Notes: a model not told the origin generated them from the sequence alone. DNA of 64,000 nt from DATCRE01 sp964235605 (GCA_964235605.1 CAXSCR010000016.1:7041-71040); one strand, 5' to 3'; positions 27,068 to 35,645 are shown, counted from the first letter of the stretch. A program made the numbers and translations.

Positions 27068-27225
27068 TCTTAGGCAGGTCTCCTGGCTTTCCACTTTACT
27101 GATGCCTTCCCGTGTAAACAGTGGCTTAATGATGATCAGTAACGTTTGTGTGGATTACAGTTGCGGGGACAGCTCCGGTATTACACCGTATTCCCTTTTA
27201 ATCTTCTGGTGATGTGATCAACAGA
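27068..27225 (-). ncRNA. Cobalamin riboswitch in the btuB leader
   Basis: Read on the minus strand the region carries the conserved cobalamin-aptamer blocks in order: GGGAATACGGTGTAATACC, then GCTGTCCCCGCAACTGTAA, the B12 box AGCCACTG (complement of 27119-27126), GGGAAGGC, and finally CAGGAGACCTGCC. It lies about 115 bases before the btuB start and directly downstream of a consensus promoter. In this class adenosylcobalamin or another corrinoid binding lowers expression. The exact 5' and 3' limits are approximate. Confidence 0.96.
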
Positions 27226-27243
27226 AAAACCAAATATCCGCCA

Positions 27244-27274
27244 CAAACATAAGCACCAATTATTGTAAAGCAAA
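27244..27274 (-). promoter_or_regulatory. Promoter of the riboswitch-btuB transcript
   Basis: TTTG (27271-27274) and TATGTTTG (27244-27251) on the minus strand match the Bacteroidota consensus with 23-base start-to-start spacing. Transcription would start near 27238, a few bases before the first conserved aptamer block. Confidence 0.75.
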
Positions 27275-27310
27275 AAACATTATAACAGAGAAATTAGAGC
27301 AGCCACAAAA

Positions 27311-27341
27311 CTGTGGTCAGTGGACCGGGGACTGTCGACCT
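27311..27341. repeat. Degenerate heptamer tandem repeat, about four units
   Basis: From 27313 the bases read in steps of seven as GTGGTCA, GTGGACC, GGGGACT, GTCGACC. It is in the 449-base gap between btuB and btuF-like genes, outside the riboswitch. It belongs to the period-7 repeat class found at eight other sites in this window. Confidence 0.6.
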
Positions 27342-27400
27342 CTAGCAATATTATTACAAGACATTATGCATACAGAAATCCAGATAACTAACTTTGAAGC

Positions 27401-28534
27401 ATGAAGCAATTAATTTCGAGTGTCATTATTGTTATTGCCTTATTAGGATGTGAAGCAAAGAAGGAGCATGTTATTTCAAAAACGAACTCATCAAAAACTG
27501 TTATCAGTTACGCAAAAGGATTTACTGTTAATTATGTCGACGATGTTAAACTGGTTGAAGTCACTTACCCTTTTCAAGGTGCAACATCTGGCTACAAATA
27601 TTTATTAGTACCCAAAGGTCATACTGTACCTGCGCATGATGATAAAACAAGGGTGATATCAATTCCGATAAAAAGTATTGCTTGTACTTCAACTACACAT
27701 ATTCCTTTACTTGATTTCTTAAATGAAACCGAAAAACTGGTGGGTTTTGCTTCGACCAATTTTATAAGTTCTGAAAAAATGAGAAAGCACATTGATTCTG
27801 GAAAGGTAGAAGAACTTGGTATGGATAAGGGTCTTAATATCGAGAAGATAGTTATGCTCAATCCTGATATATTGATGGGTTATACCATGAGTAGTGATTA
27901 TGGACAGTTTAAAAAAATTGAAGAGCTAGGTGTGCCTGTTGTTATTAATGCCGAATATCTTGAAAAACATCCTTTAGGAAGAGCAGAGTGGATCAAGTTC
28001 ATGGCGTTGTTCGTTGATAAAGAAGATGAAGCTGATTCTGTTTTTCGTATTATAGAAAAAAATTACCTAGAGACAAAAGAAAAAGTAGCGGGCATAAAGA
28101 ATAGACCTAGGGTTTTAAGTGGCATTGTCTACGGCGATGCTTGGTTTTTGCCTGGAGGACAAAATTATGCTTCGCGATTATTGAAAGATGCTGCTTGTGA
28201 ATATATATGGGAAGCGGATAGCAGTCATGGATTTTTACAGATCAGTTTTGAGTCTGTCTATGCAAAGGCATATAATGCAGACCTTTGGCTTGGCGTCGGT
28301 ACTTATGCTTCACTAAAAGAAATTGAAGCTGCAGATGAAAGGTACACCAAGTTCAGTCCTTTTATTAATAAAAAGGTGTATACTTTCAATGCACGCAAAG
28401 GTGCAAAAGGAGGTAGCGAATTTATGGAGTTAGGTTATTTAAGGCCTGACATAATCCTTAATGATTTAGTGAAAATTGCGCATCCGGAAGTACTACCTGA
28501 ATACAAATTGTATTTCCATAAAAAGATTAACTAA
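27401..28534 (+). CDS. BtuF-like cobalamin ABC transporter substrate-binding lipoprotein
   Basis: The 377-residue protein has a lipoprotein signal (IVIALLGC with Cys17). Periplasmic binding protein (class III, TroA/BtuF-like) segments follow: SIACTSTTHIPLLDFLNETEKLVGFAS, LNIEKIVMLNPDILMGYTM, the long linking helix near 190-225, and GDAWFLPGGQNYASRLLKDA. It is divergent from the riboswitch-controlled BtuB gene, which makes corrinoid the probable ligand; a siderophore is the alternative. Permease and ATPase genes (btuC, btuD) do not follow. TAACTTTG at 27389-27396 is a candidate -7 box just before the ATG. Confidence 0.85.
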   Translation: MKQLISSVIIVIALLGCEAKKEHVISKTNSSKTVISYAKGFTVNYVDDVKLVEVTYPFQGATSGYKYLLVPKGHTVPAHDDKTRVISIPIKSIACTSTTHIPLLDFLNETEKLVGFASTNFISSEKMRKHIDSGKVEELGMDKGLNIEKIVMLNPDILMGYTMSSDYGQFKKIEELGVPVVINAEYLEKHPLGRAEWIKFMALFVDKEDEADSVFRIIEKNYLETKEKVAGIKNRPRVLSGIVYGDAWFLPGGQNYASRLLKDAACEYIWEADSSHGFLQISFESVYAKAYNADLWLGVGTYASLKEIEAADERYTKFSPFINKKVYTFNARKGAKGGSEFMELGYLRPDIILNDLVKIAHPEVLPEYKLYFHKKIN

Positions 28535-28564
28535 TACTGTTGCAGATATTAAGCTGGAATAATC

Positions 28565-29944
28565 TCAAATTAGGTTTGCTTCAGTTGTAATGATTGGTAA
28601 TCCGGCATTTTGCATTGCGCCAAAACCACCATATATATTTGTAAGATTATTGAATCCTTTCTCTTTCATTATAGAGATAGCGGTCATAGATCGATAACCT
28701 CCGCCACAATAAACAATATAAGATTTAGTTTTGTCGAGCGTGTTTAAAATATTTGGAAAATCTGCGAGTGGCAAGAAATGTGCATCCTTTATATGTGCCG
28801 TACTCCATTCAACAGGCTTACGTACATCAAGAACTTCTACACCTTCAATCATTTCCGATTTCATTTGCTGCGGCGTAATCGATCTTACTGTTTCAAGCTT
28901 TTCATCCCAGCTTGTTACACCGCCTTGCATGTATCCTAAAACTTTTTCGTAGCCTATTCTCGCAAGACGCAAAATGGATTCTCCTTCCATTCCTGGGTCG
29001 GAGATTAACACAATAGGTTGGTGAATATTTATTAGCGTGCCTACCCATACGGCAAACTGACCATTGAGGCCTATGTTGAATGAGCCTTTAATAAAACCTT
29101 TTTCAAACTCGTCAGCTTTGCGTGTGTCTAGTAACAACCCACCTTCTTGTAATGCTTGTTTAACTTCCTCTAATGTGAGTGGTTTCGCGCTTTGGCTCAT
29201 CACTTCATCTATGGAGCTATAACCTGTTCTATTTATACGCGCATCTTCAAAGAAATATTTTGGCGGCGGTAAGATGCCTTCAGTAACTTTTTCTATGAAT
29301 TGTTCACGATTCATTTCCTTGAGCGCGTAATTAAATTTTTTCTGATCGCCGATGGTAGTAAAAGTTTCTTTACCTATATTTTTTCCACATGCCGAACCTG
29401 GGCCATGCGCAGGATAAACAATAACTCGATTAGGCAAAGTTTTTATTTTACTATTTAATGAGTCGTACATCATACTTGCTAACTCAGCACTACTTAGCTT
29501 ACCATCTAAGAGGTCTGGCCGACCAACATCTCCAACAAACAACGTATCACCAGTAAATATGGCGTGCGGTTCTCCCTGTGGATCCAACAATAAAAAACAT
29601 GATGATTCAGGCGTATGACCTGGCGTGTGTAGTACACGAATTGTTAGGCTGCCTAATCTAAAATCTTCTCCATCAACAGCATTATAAACCTTATATTCAG
29701 TGTTGGCTTGCGGACCATAAATGATTGGTACATTTACCTTGCGTGACAAATCAATGTGACCTGAAACAAAATCCGCGTGAAAGTGCGTTTCAAAAACATA
29801 CTTTATCACAGCACCTCGCTTTTTGGCAAGTCCAATATACGGTTCGGTTTCACGCAATGGGTCGATAATGGCTGCTTCACCGTCAGATTCAATATAATAT
29901 GCAGCCTCTGCTAGGCAATTTGTGTAAAGTTGTTCTATATACAT
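28565..29944 (-). CDS. Persulfide-dioxygenase-type metallo-beta-lactamase with two rhodanese domains
   Basis: The 459-residue protein has an MBL-fold domain (about 1-250) with the metal motif THFHADFVSGH near residue 55, LHTPGHTPESS near 110, and GDTLFVGDVGRPDL, the signature of ETHE1-like persulfide dioxygenases. Rhodanese domain 1 (about 265-350) has LLDTRKADEFEKGFI, but its active loop reads SDPGMEGE with no cysteine. Rhodanese domain 2 (about 365-455) has an intact CGGGYRS loop. It therefore probably handles glutathione- or bacillithiol-type persulfides, with one catalytic and one structural rhodanese unit. bshA, for a low-molecular thiol, is elsewhere in the window. Confidence 0.92.
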   Translation of the reverse strand: MYIEQLYTNCLAEAAYYIESDGEAAIIDPLRETEPYIGLAKKRGAVIKYVFETHFHADFVSGHIDLSRKVNVPIIYGPQANTEYKVYNAVDGEDFRLGSLTIRVLHTPGHTPESSCFLLLDPQGEPHAIFTGDTLFVGDVGRPDLLDGKLSSAELASMMYDSLNSKIKTLPNRVIVYPAHGPGSACGKNIGKETFTTIGDQKKFNYALKEMNREQFIEKVTEGILPPPKYFFEDARINRTGYSSIDEVMSQSAKPLTLEEVKQALQEGGLLLDTRKADEFEKGFIKGSFNIGLNGQFAVWVGTLINIHQPIVLISDPGMEGESILRLARIGYEKVLGYMQGGVTSWDEKLETVRSITPQQMKSEMIEGVEVLDVRKPVEWSTAHIKDAHFLPLADFPNILNTLDKTKSYIVYCGGGYRSMTAISIMKEKGFNNLTNIYGGFGAMQNAGLPIITTEANLI

Positions 29945-30055
29945 TCCCTTAGCCTTTAATTGTCATCCTTTATCGAACGGCTGTCATTATCTATTTATAA
30001 TCAACGCTCTTATTTGTCAAAACCTAAACGAACGATTAGTCTAATGATGAATACT

Positions 30056-30083
30056 GTTAACTATTAACGGATAACCGATAACA
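30056..30083. repeat. Degenerate heptamer tandem repeat, four exact units
   Basis: The units GTTAACT, ATTAACG, GATAACC, GATAACA lie end to end with period 7 in the 191-base gap before the WG-repeat gene. Nineteen consecutive bases (30057-30075) recur exactly, in reverse complement, at 53499-53517 between two tRNA genes. Confidence 0.75.
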
Positions 30084-30135
30084 AATTTCATAAAAATTCC
30101 GATCATTCCATGGCGCGTCTTAACTTTGCGCGCTA

Positions 30136-32244
30136 ATGAGGCTTACAGGGTGTATTTTGCTATGGCTGATAACTTTTCTTTCAGCGCAAGGTCAATATAA
30201 TGTATTTAAAGAGAATGGAAAGGTAGGCCTCAAGGACTCTCAGGGGCAAATACTGATTCCGGCACAATATGAATCACTCGGATGGGGTGATGGTGCATTT
30301 TCTGTTATCGATAAAGTAACAGGTTATAAATTGCAGGGCCGCTGGGGAATAACCAACATTGGTAATCGCCGTTTAACCAAAGCAGAATACACCGCCCTAC
30401 TCCCTGGTGAGGGATCAATACTCATCGCTCATAAAAAATTACAAGGGCTTCTTAAAAGCACAGTAGGTTGCATCAACACTTCAGGCAAAGTTATTATTCC
30501 TTTTTTGTATGATGGATTAAGCATTTCCTCATTACGGGTTATAGCGTTTAACAAGTCAGGCAAGCAGTTTAAATTTGGTCTACTCGATTTTAACAATAAA
30601 AAGATTCTTCCGCTAGTCTATCAATCAATACATCCAATTGGAAGTCTGCGTTTTGCTGTAAAGAATTTTCAGAATAAGACTGCACTATTCTCTGATAATG
30701 GATTGAAAATAATCGACTTTGTTATTGATAGTATTTCGTCATTCAAAACAAAATATGCAATCGTTTATCAAAATCTTCAGCAAGGCTTGATAGACCGTGA
30801 CGGGCAATTAAAAGTAGAACCTAAATACCGGTCAATTGAATTTCAAAAAGATGGCAGCGTTCGCGCACGCCAATCTGATGAATGGATATTCTTGGATGCG
30901 CATAATCAATTTCTTCTGAAACTAATTGCTGATTCAATTGTTGCTGTTGAAAAAAATGTTTTCAAACTACAGGTTGGCGGACAAAATCAATTGGTTAATG
31001 CTAAGTTCAACCCCATTAGCCCCATCACGTTCTCATCCCTCGGCAAATTTGTAAATGAAAAAGCCGTTTTTAAACGCGATAATAAATATGGGGTAATAAG
31101 GAAGAACGGCCAAGTTGTTATTCAGCCAAAATTTGATCAGCTCATTATAAAAGATAAGTACTGTATAGGAAACCAACAGTACCAAAACAAAGATCAGTGG
31201 TCGCTTCTTGATTCATTGGGTAATAAAAAACATGAGAAGCTTTATGAAAGTATTGAACCGCTAGGCAATAATTTGTTTGCTGTAAAATATCGAAACTTCT
31301 GGGGAGCTATTAATGAGAATGGAGATCAACTTGTCGCTTGTGTTTACGACTCACTGATACAAAACATGGGCAAAAATGTAATTGTTATTTTTCATGGGCA
31401 ATTTGGAATAATCAATCTGCAGGAAAACTGGCTTGTTATACCACAATCGAATATGATTACCATGATAAGTGAAGATAAGTACTTAGAGGCCGCTGGGAAA
31501 ACGAATTTTCTTAAATCTACAAAGGGCGCTATAATTTATTTTACTGATAATAAAATTGAAATTTTTGAAGACTATTTGTTGGAGTATCTACCAGCAGGAG
31601 CAATTTGGAAAATTGATCTCAATGGAAGAATCGTTTCACGCGAAGCTCACGCCATTGAAAAAAAGTATATTGAAACGGAAGGATTGCGTGCTATAAAAAA
31701 AGATGGCAAATACGGTTTTATTGACTCACGCAGCCGGTTAAGAATTGCTAACCGTTACGAAGGTGTACAAAGTTTTAGTGATGGCCTTGCTGCTGTAAAA
31801 CTTTTAGGTAAGTGGGGGTTTATTAACCATGAAGAAAGGATTGTTGTTCAGCCCGTCTACGAAGCTGTGGCACCCTTTTCATCTGGCGTTGCCATTGTGA
31901 AGCAGAAAAATCTATTTGGCGCCATAGATAAAAATGGCAAAGTTATATTACTTCCGCGCTATCAAAACATAGAAGTGCTTCCAAATCAAAGACTAATTGT
32001 AACACAAGATGGACAGCAAGGCTTAGCCGATACAAATGGAAAAATGCTAATCGGCCCTAAGTTTAATTTTATAAAAGATCTCAATAATGGTTTTGTAATT
32101 GTCATGCGTAATCAAAAGTATGGCACATTAACATTGCAAGCTTTAAGTACCATACCTATGATCTATGATTATATGCGCTATGATGAATTTAATAACAGAT
32201 ATATAGCATTACAGAAAAGTGAATGGATTACGCTTGATCTATAA
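30136..32244 (+). CDS. WG-repeat protein, exported
   Basis: The 702-residue protein starts with a short signal peptide (LTGCILLWLITFLSAQG). It consists of roughly a dozen or more WG (KWG) repeats of about 45-50 residues: NVFKENGKVGLKDSQGQIL, GRWGITNI, FKFGLLDF, NKYGVIRKNGQVVIQPKFDQ, NFWGAINENGD, GKYGFIDSRSRL and GKWGFINHEERIVVQPVYEAV. Such repeats form beta-rich arrays of unproven function, common in Bacteroidota. Central repeats are eroded. TAACTTTG at 30121-30128 is a candidate -7 element seven bases before the ATG. It converges with the Crp/Fnr gene. Confidence 0.9.
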   Translation: MRLTGCILLWLITFLSAQGQYNVFKENGKVGLKDSQGQILIPAQYESLGWGDGAFSVIDKVTGYKLQGRWGITNIGNRRLTKAEYTALLPGEGSILIAHKKLQGLLKSTVGCINTSGKVIIPFLYDGLSISSLRVIAFNKSGKQFKFGLLDFNNKKILPLVYQSIHPIGSLRFAVKNFQNKTALFSDNGLKIIDFVIDSISSFKTKYAIVYQNLQQGLIDRDGQLKVEPKYRSIEFQKDGSVRARQSDEWIFLDAHNQFLLKLIADSIVAVEKNVFKLQVGGQNQLVNAKFNPISPITFSSLGKFVNEKAVFKRDNKYGVIRKNGQVVIQPKFDQLIIKDKYCIGNQQYQNKDQWSLLDSLGNKKHEKLYESIEPLGNNLFAVKYRNFWGAINENGDQLVACVYDSLIQNMGKNVIVIFHGQFGIINLQENWLVIPQSNMITMISEDKYLEAAGKTNFLKSTKGAIIYFTDNKIEIFEDYLLEYLPAGAIWKIDLNGRIVSREAHAIEKKYIETEGLRAIKKDGKYGFIDSRSRLRIANRYEGVQSFSDGLAAVKLLGKWGFINHEERIVVQPVYEAVAPFSSGVAIVKQKNLFGAIDKNGKVILLPRYQNIEVLPNQRLIVTQDGQQGLADTNGKMLIGPKFNFIKDLNNGFVIVMRNQKYGTLTLQALSTIPMIYDYMRYDEFNNRYIALQKSEWITLDL

Positions 32245-32261
32245 TAATTGTAAGAGCATAA

Positions 32262-32942
32262 CTATTTTAACTTATCTAAGTCCCGAATCAAGATCTGCTT
32301 CCGATCGAAAGTAATAAGACCTAGTGATTGTAGATCGCTTAGTATTGCTGTTACCGTTTGTCTTGAAGAGCCTGTCAATGATGCGATGTCATTATTTGTA
32401 AGCCTAGATGGTATCATCATTTCAAATCCAACTTTCTTGCTTTTCCAGGCAGCCTTATCCTTTAAAAACTCTATTACCCTTGTACGCGCGTCTTTAAATA
32501 CAAGCAGTTCAATTTTGCGTTCTATTTTTGTTAAACGTAGACCATCCAACTTAAGTATTTTAAAACTTAATTCTTTGTCTTGAACCACCAAGGCCTTTAA
32601 CTGTTCAATTTCTAATGGGTAAATTGTTGTTTCATTATCCATTGATTGCGCGAAATCTTTTGCTTTTATTTCGCCACTAGGTATAAGCGCACCAAATACT
32701 TCACCTGTCGTTAAAATCGGTTTTATAACTTCTCTCCCATCTTCCTGGTGATGGCCAAGCTTTACACGCCCTTTCGCTACCATGTAAATAAAATTTGCTG
32801 ACGCTTCCGGAATAATAATGAATTGATTTTTTTGGTAGACATTAAATACGTGAGTCTCTTTCATCGCTTTGACCTTTTGAGGACAAAGAATTTTGTACAG
32901 ATTAACACCTTCAAAATACCAAAGAGCGGTCTCGTTTTCCAT
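32262..32942 (-). CDS. Crp/Fnr-family transcriptional regulator
   Basis: The 226-residue protein has a cyclic-nucleotide-binding-type beta barrel (about 30-140: FIIIPEASANFIYMVAKGRVKLG, EVIKPILTTGEVFGAL). A dimer helix and a C-terminal winged helix follow, with LTNNDIASLTGSSRQTVTAIL as the recognition region near residues 178-200. No FNR-type cysteine cluster is present at the N-terminus, so it is not an iron-sulfur oxygen sensor; the ligand is unknown. It is divergent from the MOSC gene with a 110-base gap and near HemJ/SCO/cytochrome genes, so a respiratory role is possible. Confidence 0.92.
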   Translation of the reverse strand: MENETALWYFEGVNLYKILCPQKVKAMKETHVFNVYQKNQFIIIPEASANFIYMVAKGRVKLGHHQEDGREVIKPILTTGEVFGALIPSGEIKAKDFAQSMDNETTIYPLEIEQLKALVVQDKELSFKILKLDGLRLTKIERKIELLVFKDARTRVIEFLKDKAAWKSKKVGFEMMIPSRLTNNDIASLTGSSRQTVTAILSDLQSLGLITFDRKQILIRDLDKLK

Positions 32943-33052
32943 GTCAGTGCAAAATGGGTAAGAGATTAAAGATTTGAAAGAATATAGTAACTATCTCTGT
33001 AATCGTAAATCGTTTAATTTGTAATAAGTTAGCAAAATAAAGATAATCAGCA

Positions 33053-33853
33053 TTGAAAGCGCTCAGACTTACAGAAATCTGGATTTATCCAATTAAATCA
33101 TTAGGTGGTATATCCCTTAGCACATCCCAGGTTTTGCCTAAGGGTCTTGCATACGACAGGCGTTGGATGTTGGTAGATGAACATGGTGTTTTTATGACCC
33201 AGCGTATGACGCCACAGATGGCTTTATTCAAGCTAAGCATTGAGCCCAATCACTTATTAATAAAATACAGAGATCAATCACTAGCGCTTGATATTAAGGG
33301 TGTAGGAAACGAACAGCCAGAAGACGTAAAAATCTGGGATGACACAGTTACTTCGTACGAAGTAAGCAAACAACATTCTGAATGGTTTTCACAGATATTG
33401 GGAATGCGTTGTAAGTTGATGTCTTTCCCTGAAAACAACCCCCGATCAATTGATCCAGAATTTAAAGTCAACGATGAACACGTTAGTTTGGCAGATGCTT
33501 TCCCTTTTTTGATTATAGGCGAAAGCAGTCTTAATGATTTAAATACACGCTTAAGCCACCCCGTGCCTATGAACAGGTTCAGACCTAATTTTGTATTTAG
33601 TGAAGGCAATGCGTATGAAGAAGACACCTGGAGAAACTGTACGATCGGCAACAACAGATTTATGGTCGTTAAGCCTTGCGCACGGTGTGTTGTAACCACT
33701 GTAGATCAAAAAACTTCAGAAAAGAGTGCTGAGCCTTTAAAAACACTTTCAACCTACCGTAAGGCGAACAATAACAAGGTATACTTCGGACAAAATATGG
33801 TTGCCATTGACCATGGTCGTGTTTCGGTTGGCGAGGTAATACATTTGAATTAA
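33053..33853 (+). CDS. MOSC-domain protein (YcbX/MOCOS-C-like)
   Basis: The 266-residue protein (TTG start) has the MOSC N-terminal beta barrel: ALRLTEIWIYPIKSLGGISL, RRWMLVDEHGVFMTQRMTP. The MOSC domain follows from about residue 120, with FPFLIIGESSLNDLNTRL, MNRFRPNFVFSEGNAYEEDTW and the conserved cysteine in PCARCVVTTVDQKT. Relatives bind molybdenum cofactor and reduce N-hydroxylated compounds (YcbX, mARC). No fused ferredoxin domain is present. TTG starts are weaker evidence, but the KALRLTEIWIYP onset is the right place for this family. Confidence 0.9.
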   Translation: MKALRLTEIWIYPIKSLGGISLSTSQVLPKGLAYDRRWMLVDEHGVFMTQRMTPQMALFKLSIEPNHLLIKYRDQSLALDIKGVGNEQPEDVKIWDDTVTSYEVSKQHSEWFSQILGMRCKLMSFPENNPRSIDPEFKVNDEHVSLADAFPFLIIGESSLNDLNTRLSHPVPMNRFRPNFVFSEGNAYEEDTWRNCTIGNNRFMVVKPCARCVVTTVDQKTSEKSAEPLKTLSTYRKANNNKVYFGQNMVAIDHGRVSVGEVIHLN

Positions 33854-33902
33854 AAATTATAAAACAGTTGCCGCTTCACCGAAGCATACGCACTTTTACA
33901 AG

Positions 33903-34439
33903 ATGACTCACCTCTATCTAAAGGCTGTACACATTATATTTGTCGTAACCTGGTTTGCTGGGTTATTCTACATGCCAAGGATTTTAATTTACTTAACAGA
34001 AGCGCACCATAAAGCTGAGCCTGAAAAGTCAATACTTTTAAAAAATTATAAATTGATAGCCTCACCTTTATGGTTTGGTATAACATGGCCTTCTGCAATT
34101 ATCACTTTAGTCATGGGTACATCCATGCTGGTCAATCAGCCTGAGTGGCTTAAGTTAGGCTTCATGCATTTAAAACTAACGTTGGTTTTCTTCTTATATG
34201 TATATCACATTTCCATCCACTATATATTTAATCTTTTAAAGAAAGATATTGTTAAATACACTTCCAATCAGTTACGCATGTGGAATGAAGTTGCTATGTT
34301 ATTTTTAATCAGCATCGTCTTTATTATTGTATTAAAGAGTGCATTAAGTATGATTTGGGGTGTGTTGGGATTAGTAGTGATAAGTTTTTTAATATTAGCA
34401 GGAATACGAGTATATAAAAGATTTAGAAATGGGAAATAA
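33903..34439 (+). CDS. hemJ: Protoporphyrinogen IX oxidase HemJ (CopD-like membrane protein)
   Basis: HemJ converts protoporphyrinogen IX to protoporphyrin IX in haem synthesis. The 178-residue protein has four to five membrane segments and the HemJ hallmarks: HLYLKAVHIIFVVTWFAGLFYMPRILIY with the conserved His and Trp-Phe-Ala-Gly, WPSAIITLVMG, and FMHLKLTLVFFLYVYH, whose histidine is probably a haem ligand. Length fits HemJ. It is followed within 83 bases by SCO and cytochrome c genes, consistent with a haem/respiration cluster. Its stop region contains a period-7 repeat just downstream. Confidence 0.9.
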   Translation: MTHLYLKAVHIIFVVTWFAGLFYMPRILIYLTEAHHKAEPEKSILLKNYKLIASPLWFGITWPSAIITLVMGTSMLVNQPEWLKLGFMHLKLTLVFFLYVYHISIHYIFNLLKKDIVKYTSNQLRMWNEVAMLFLISIVFIIVLKSALSMIWGVLGLVVISFLILAGIRVYKRFRNGK

Positions 34440-34447
34440 AAATAATA

Positions 34448-34475
34448 GTCGATGGTCGATAGTCGATAGTCGATG
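34448..34475. repeat. Degenerate heptamer tandem repeat, four exact units
   Basis: The units GTCGATG, GTCGATA, GTCGATA, GTCGATG follow each other without gaps between hemJ and the SCO gene. The heptamers keep the SCO reading frame open upstream of its real start, producing a spurious N-terminal extension with repeated Ser-Arg-Trp and Val-Asp. Confidence 0.8.
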
Positions 34476-34521
34476 GTGGAGTATCAAATGCACATCTATT
34501 ACCGGATATACTTTAGATTAC

Positions 34522-35130
34522 ATGATTAACCTTTTTGTTTTCTGCTTTGTGCTTTCAGCTTGTGAACAGAAGAAAGAACAAAAGTTACCCATCTTTGGTG
34601 AACGTGATGTTGTAGGTACAGATACTGTCTATCATAGCATAGCAAAGTTTCAGTTTTTAGATCAGGATAGTGCGTTAATAACGAATGAAACGTTTAACGA
34701 TAAAATTTACGTAACAGACTTTTTCTTTACATCATGCCGTACGATTTGCCCTATCATGAAAACACAAATGCTACGAGTTTACGATTCTATTCAGCATGAT
34801 GATGATGTGCTTTTGTTATCTCATACTATCGACCCCGAATATGATACCGTTGCTCTTCTGCGTGACTTTGCAGAGCGACTGGGTGTAAAAAGTGACAAGT
34901 GGCATTTCGTAACCGGCGTAAAGGATTCCATTTATCGAATTGCTCAAACTAGTTATCTTGCAACAGCATTAGAAGATAAATCTGAGCCTGACGGATTTAT
35001 TCACAGTGGCGCTTTTTTGCTTATTGATAAAGACAGAAGAATTCGTGGTAAGTATGATGGAACGAAGGAAGAAGAAGTTAATAGATTACTTAGTGATATT
35101 CGGAGATTAAGAAAAGAGTATGTGCTTTAG
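34522..35130 (+). CDS. SCO1/SenC-family copper chaperone lipoprotein
   Basis: I choose ATG 34522, which begins a lipoprotein signal peptide INLFVFCFVLSAC; a frame extension to 34429 runs through a heptamer repeat and is unlikely to be translated. The 202-residue product has the thioredoxin-like SCO fold. The copper-binding CxxxC reads TSCRTICP, DPEYDTV follows, and the distal histidine is in DGFIHSGAFLLIDKD. SCO proteins insert copper into the CuA site of cytochrome oxidase. Neighbours HemJ and a cytochrome c gene support a respiratory role. Confidence 0.92.
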   Translation: MINLFVFCFVLSACEQKKEQKLPIFGERDVVGTDTVYHSIAKFQFLDQDSALITNETFNDKIYVTDFFFTSCRTICPIMKTQMLRVYDSIQHDDDVLLLSHTIDPEYDTVALLRDFAERLGVKSDKWHFVTGVKDSIYRIAQTSYLATALEDKSEPDGFIHSGAFLLIDKDRRIRGKYDGTKEEEVNRLLSDIRRLRKEYVL

Positions 35131-35629
35131 GGGGTCCACGGTCCACGGTCCACAGTCCACAGTTGGGGGTTTTGGGTTAATTCGTGATGTTAGCTTCTAC
35201 AACACAATATTGTTTTGTTCTTTTTGCTTTTTAATTTCCTCTTGTAATTCAAAACCTGGATCGGTTAACGATTCGACGTCGACTAAATTTCAACAATACT
35301 ATTTACAAGGTGAGCAACTATATAACGCCAACTGTAGCAACTGCCATCAGAAGGACGGTAGCGGTCTTGGACTATTATATCCTCCCCTAAATAAGTCTGA
35401 TTTTATGGATACCAACTTTGAGAAGGTAATCTGTATAATGACGCACGGAATAGAAGGAGAAATTATGGTGGATGGAAAATCTTTCAATAAAAAGATGCCG
35501 GGCATACCGAGTCTTACCGACCTTGAAGTAGCTGAAATTGCCACCTACATCTATAATACTTGGGAACATAAGCGCGGCATGGTCGATATCAGTCTAATAA
35601 TGGACGATGCAATAAAATGCTCACAGTAA
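35120..35629 (+). CDS. Cytochrome c lipoprotein (start uncertain)
   Basis: The haem-binding motif CSNCH (NANCSNCHQKDG) and a later KKMPGIPSLTD methionine ligand define a class I cytochrome c of about 100 residues, with a lipobox-like LISSC before it. The first ATG, at 35120, overlaps the SCO gene and reads through a heptamer repeat (GSTVHGPQSTVGG), an improbable N-terminus. The signal peptide more naturally begins near 35180 (an ATT codon) or a little later, where no standard start is visible. I keep the long frame and mark the start as doubtful. Partner oxidase genes are not in the window. Confidence 0.82.
   Translation: MCFRGSTVHGPQSTVGGFGLIRDVSFYNTILFCSFCFLISSCNSKPGSVNDSTSTKFQQYYLQGEQLYNANCSNCHQKDGSGLGLLYPPLNKSDFMDTNFEKVICIMTHGIEGEIMVDGKSFNKKMPGIPSLTDLEVAEIATYIYNTWEHKRGMVDISLIMDDAIKCSQ
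35134..35161. repeat. Degenerate heptamer tandem repeat, four exact units
   Basis: The units GTCCACG, GTCCACG, GTCCACA, GTCCACA begin four bases after the SCO stop codon. The GTCCACA word also begins the rpoB-rpoC spacer hairpin (44643). The repeat is inside the apparent N-terminus of the cytochrome c frame. Confidence 0.8.
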
Positions 35630-35645
35630 ATAATAGCTGAATTAA

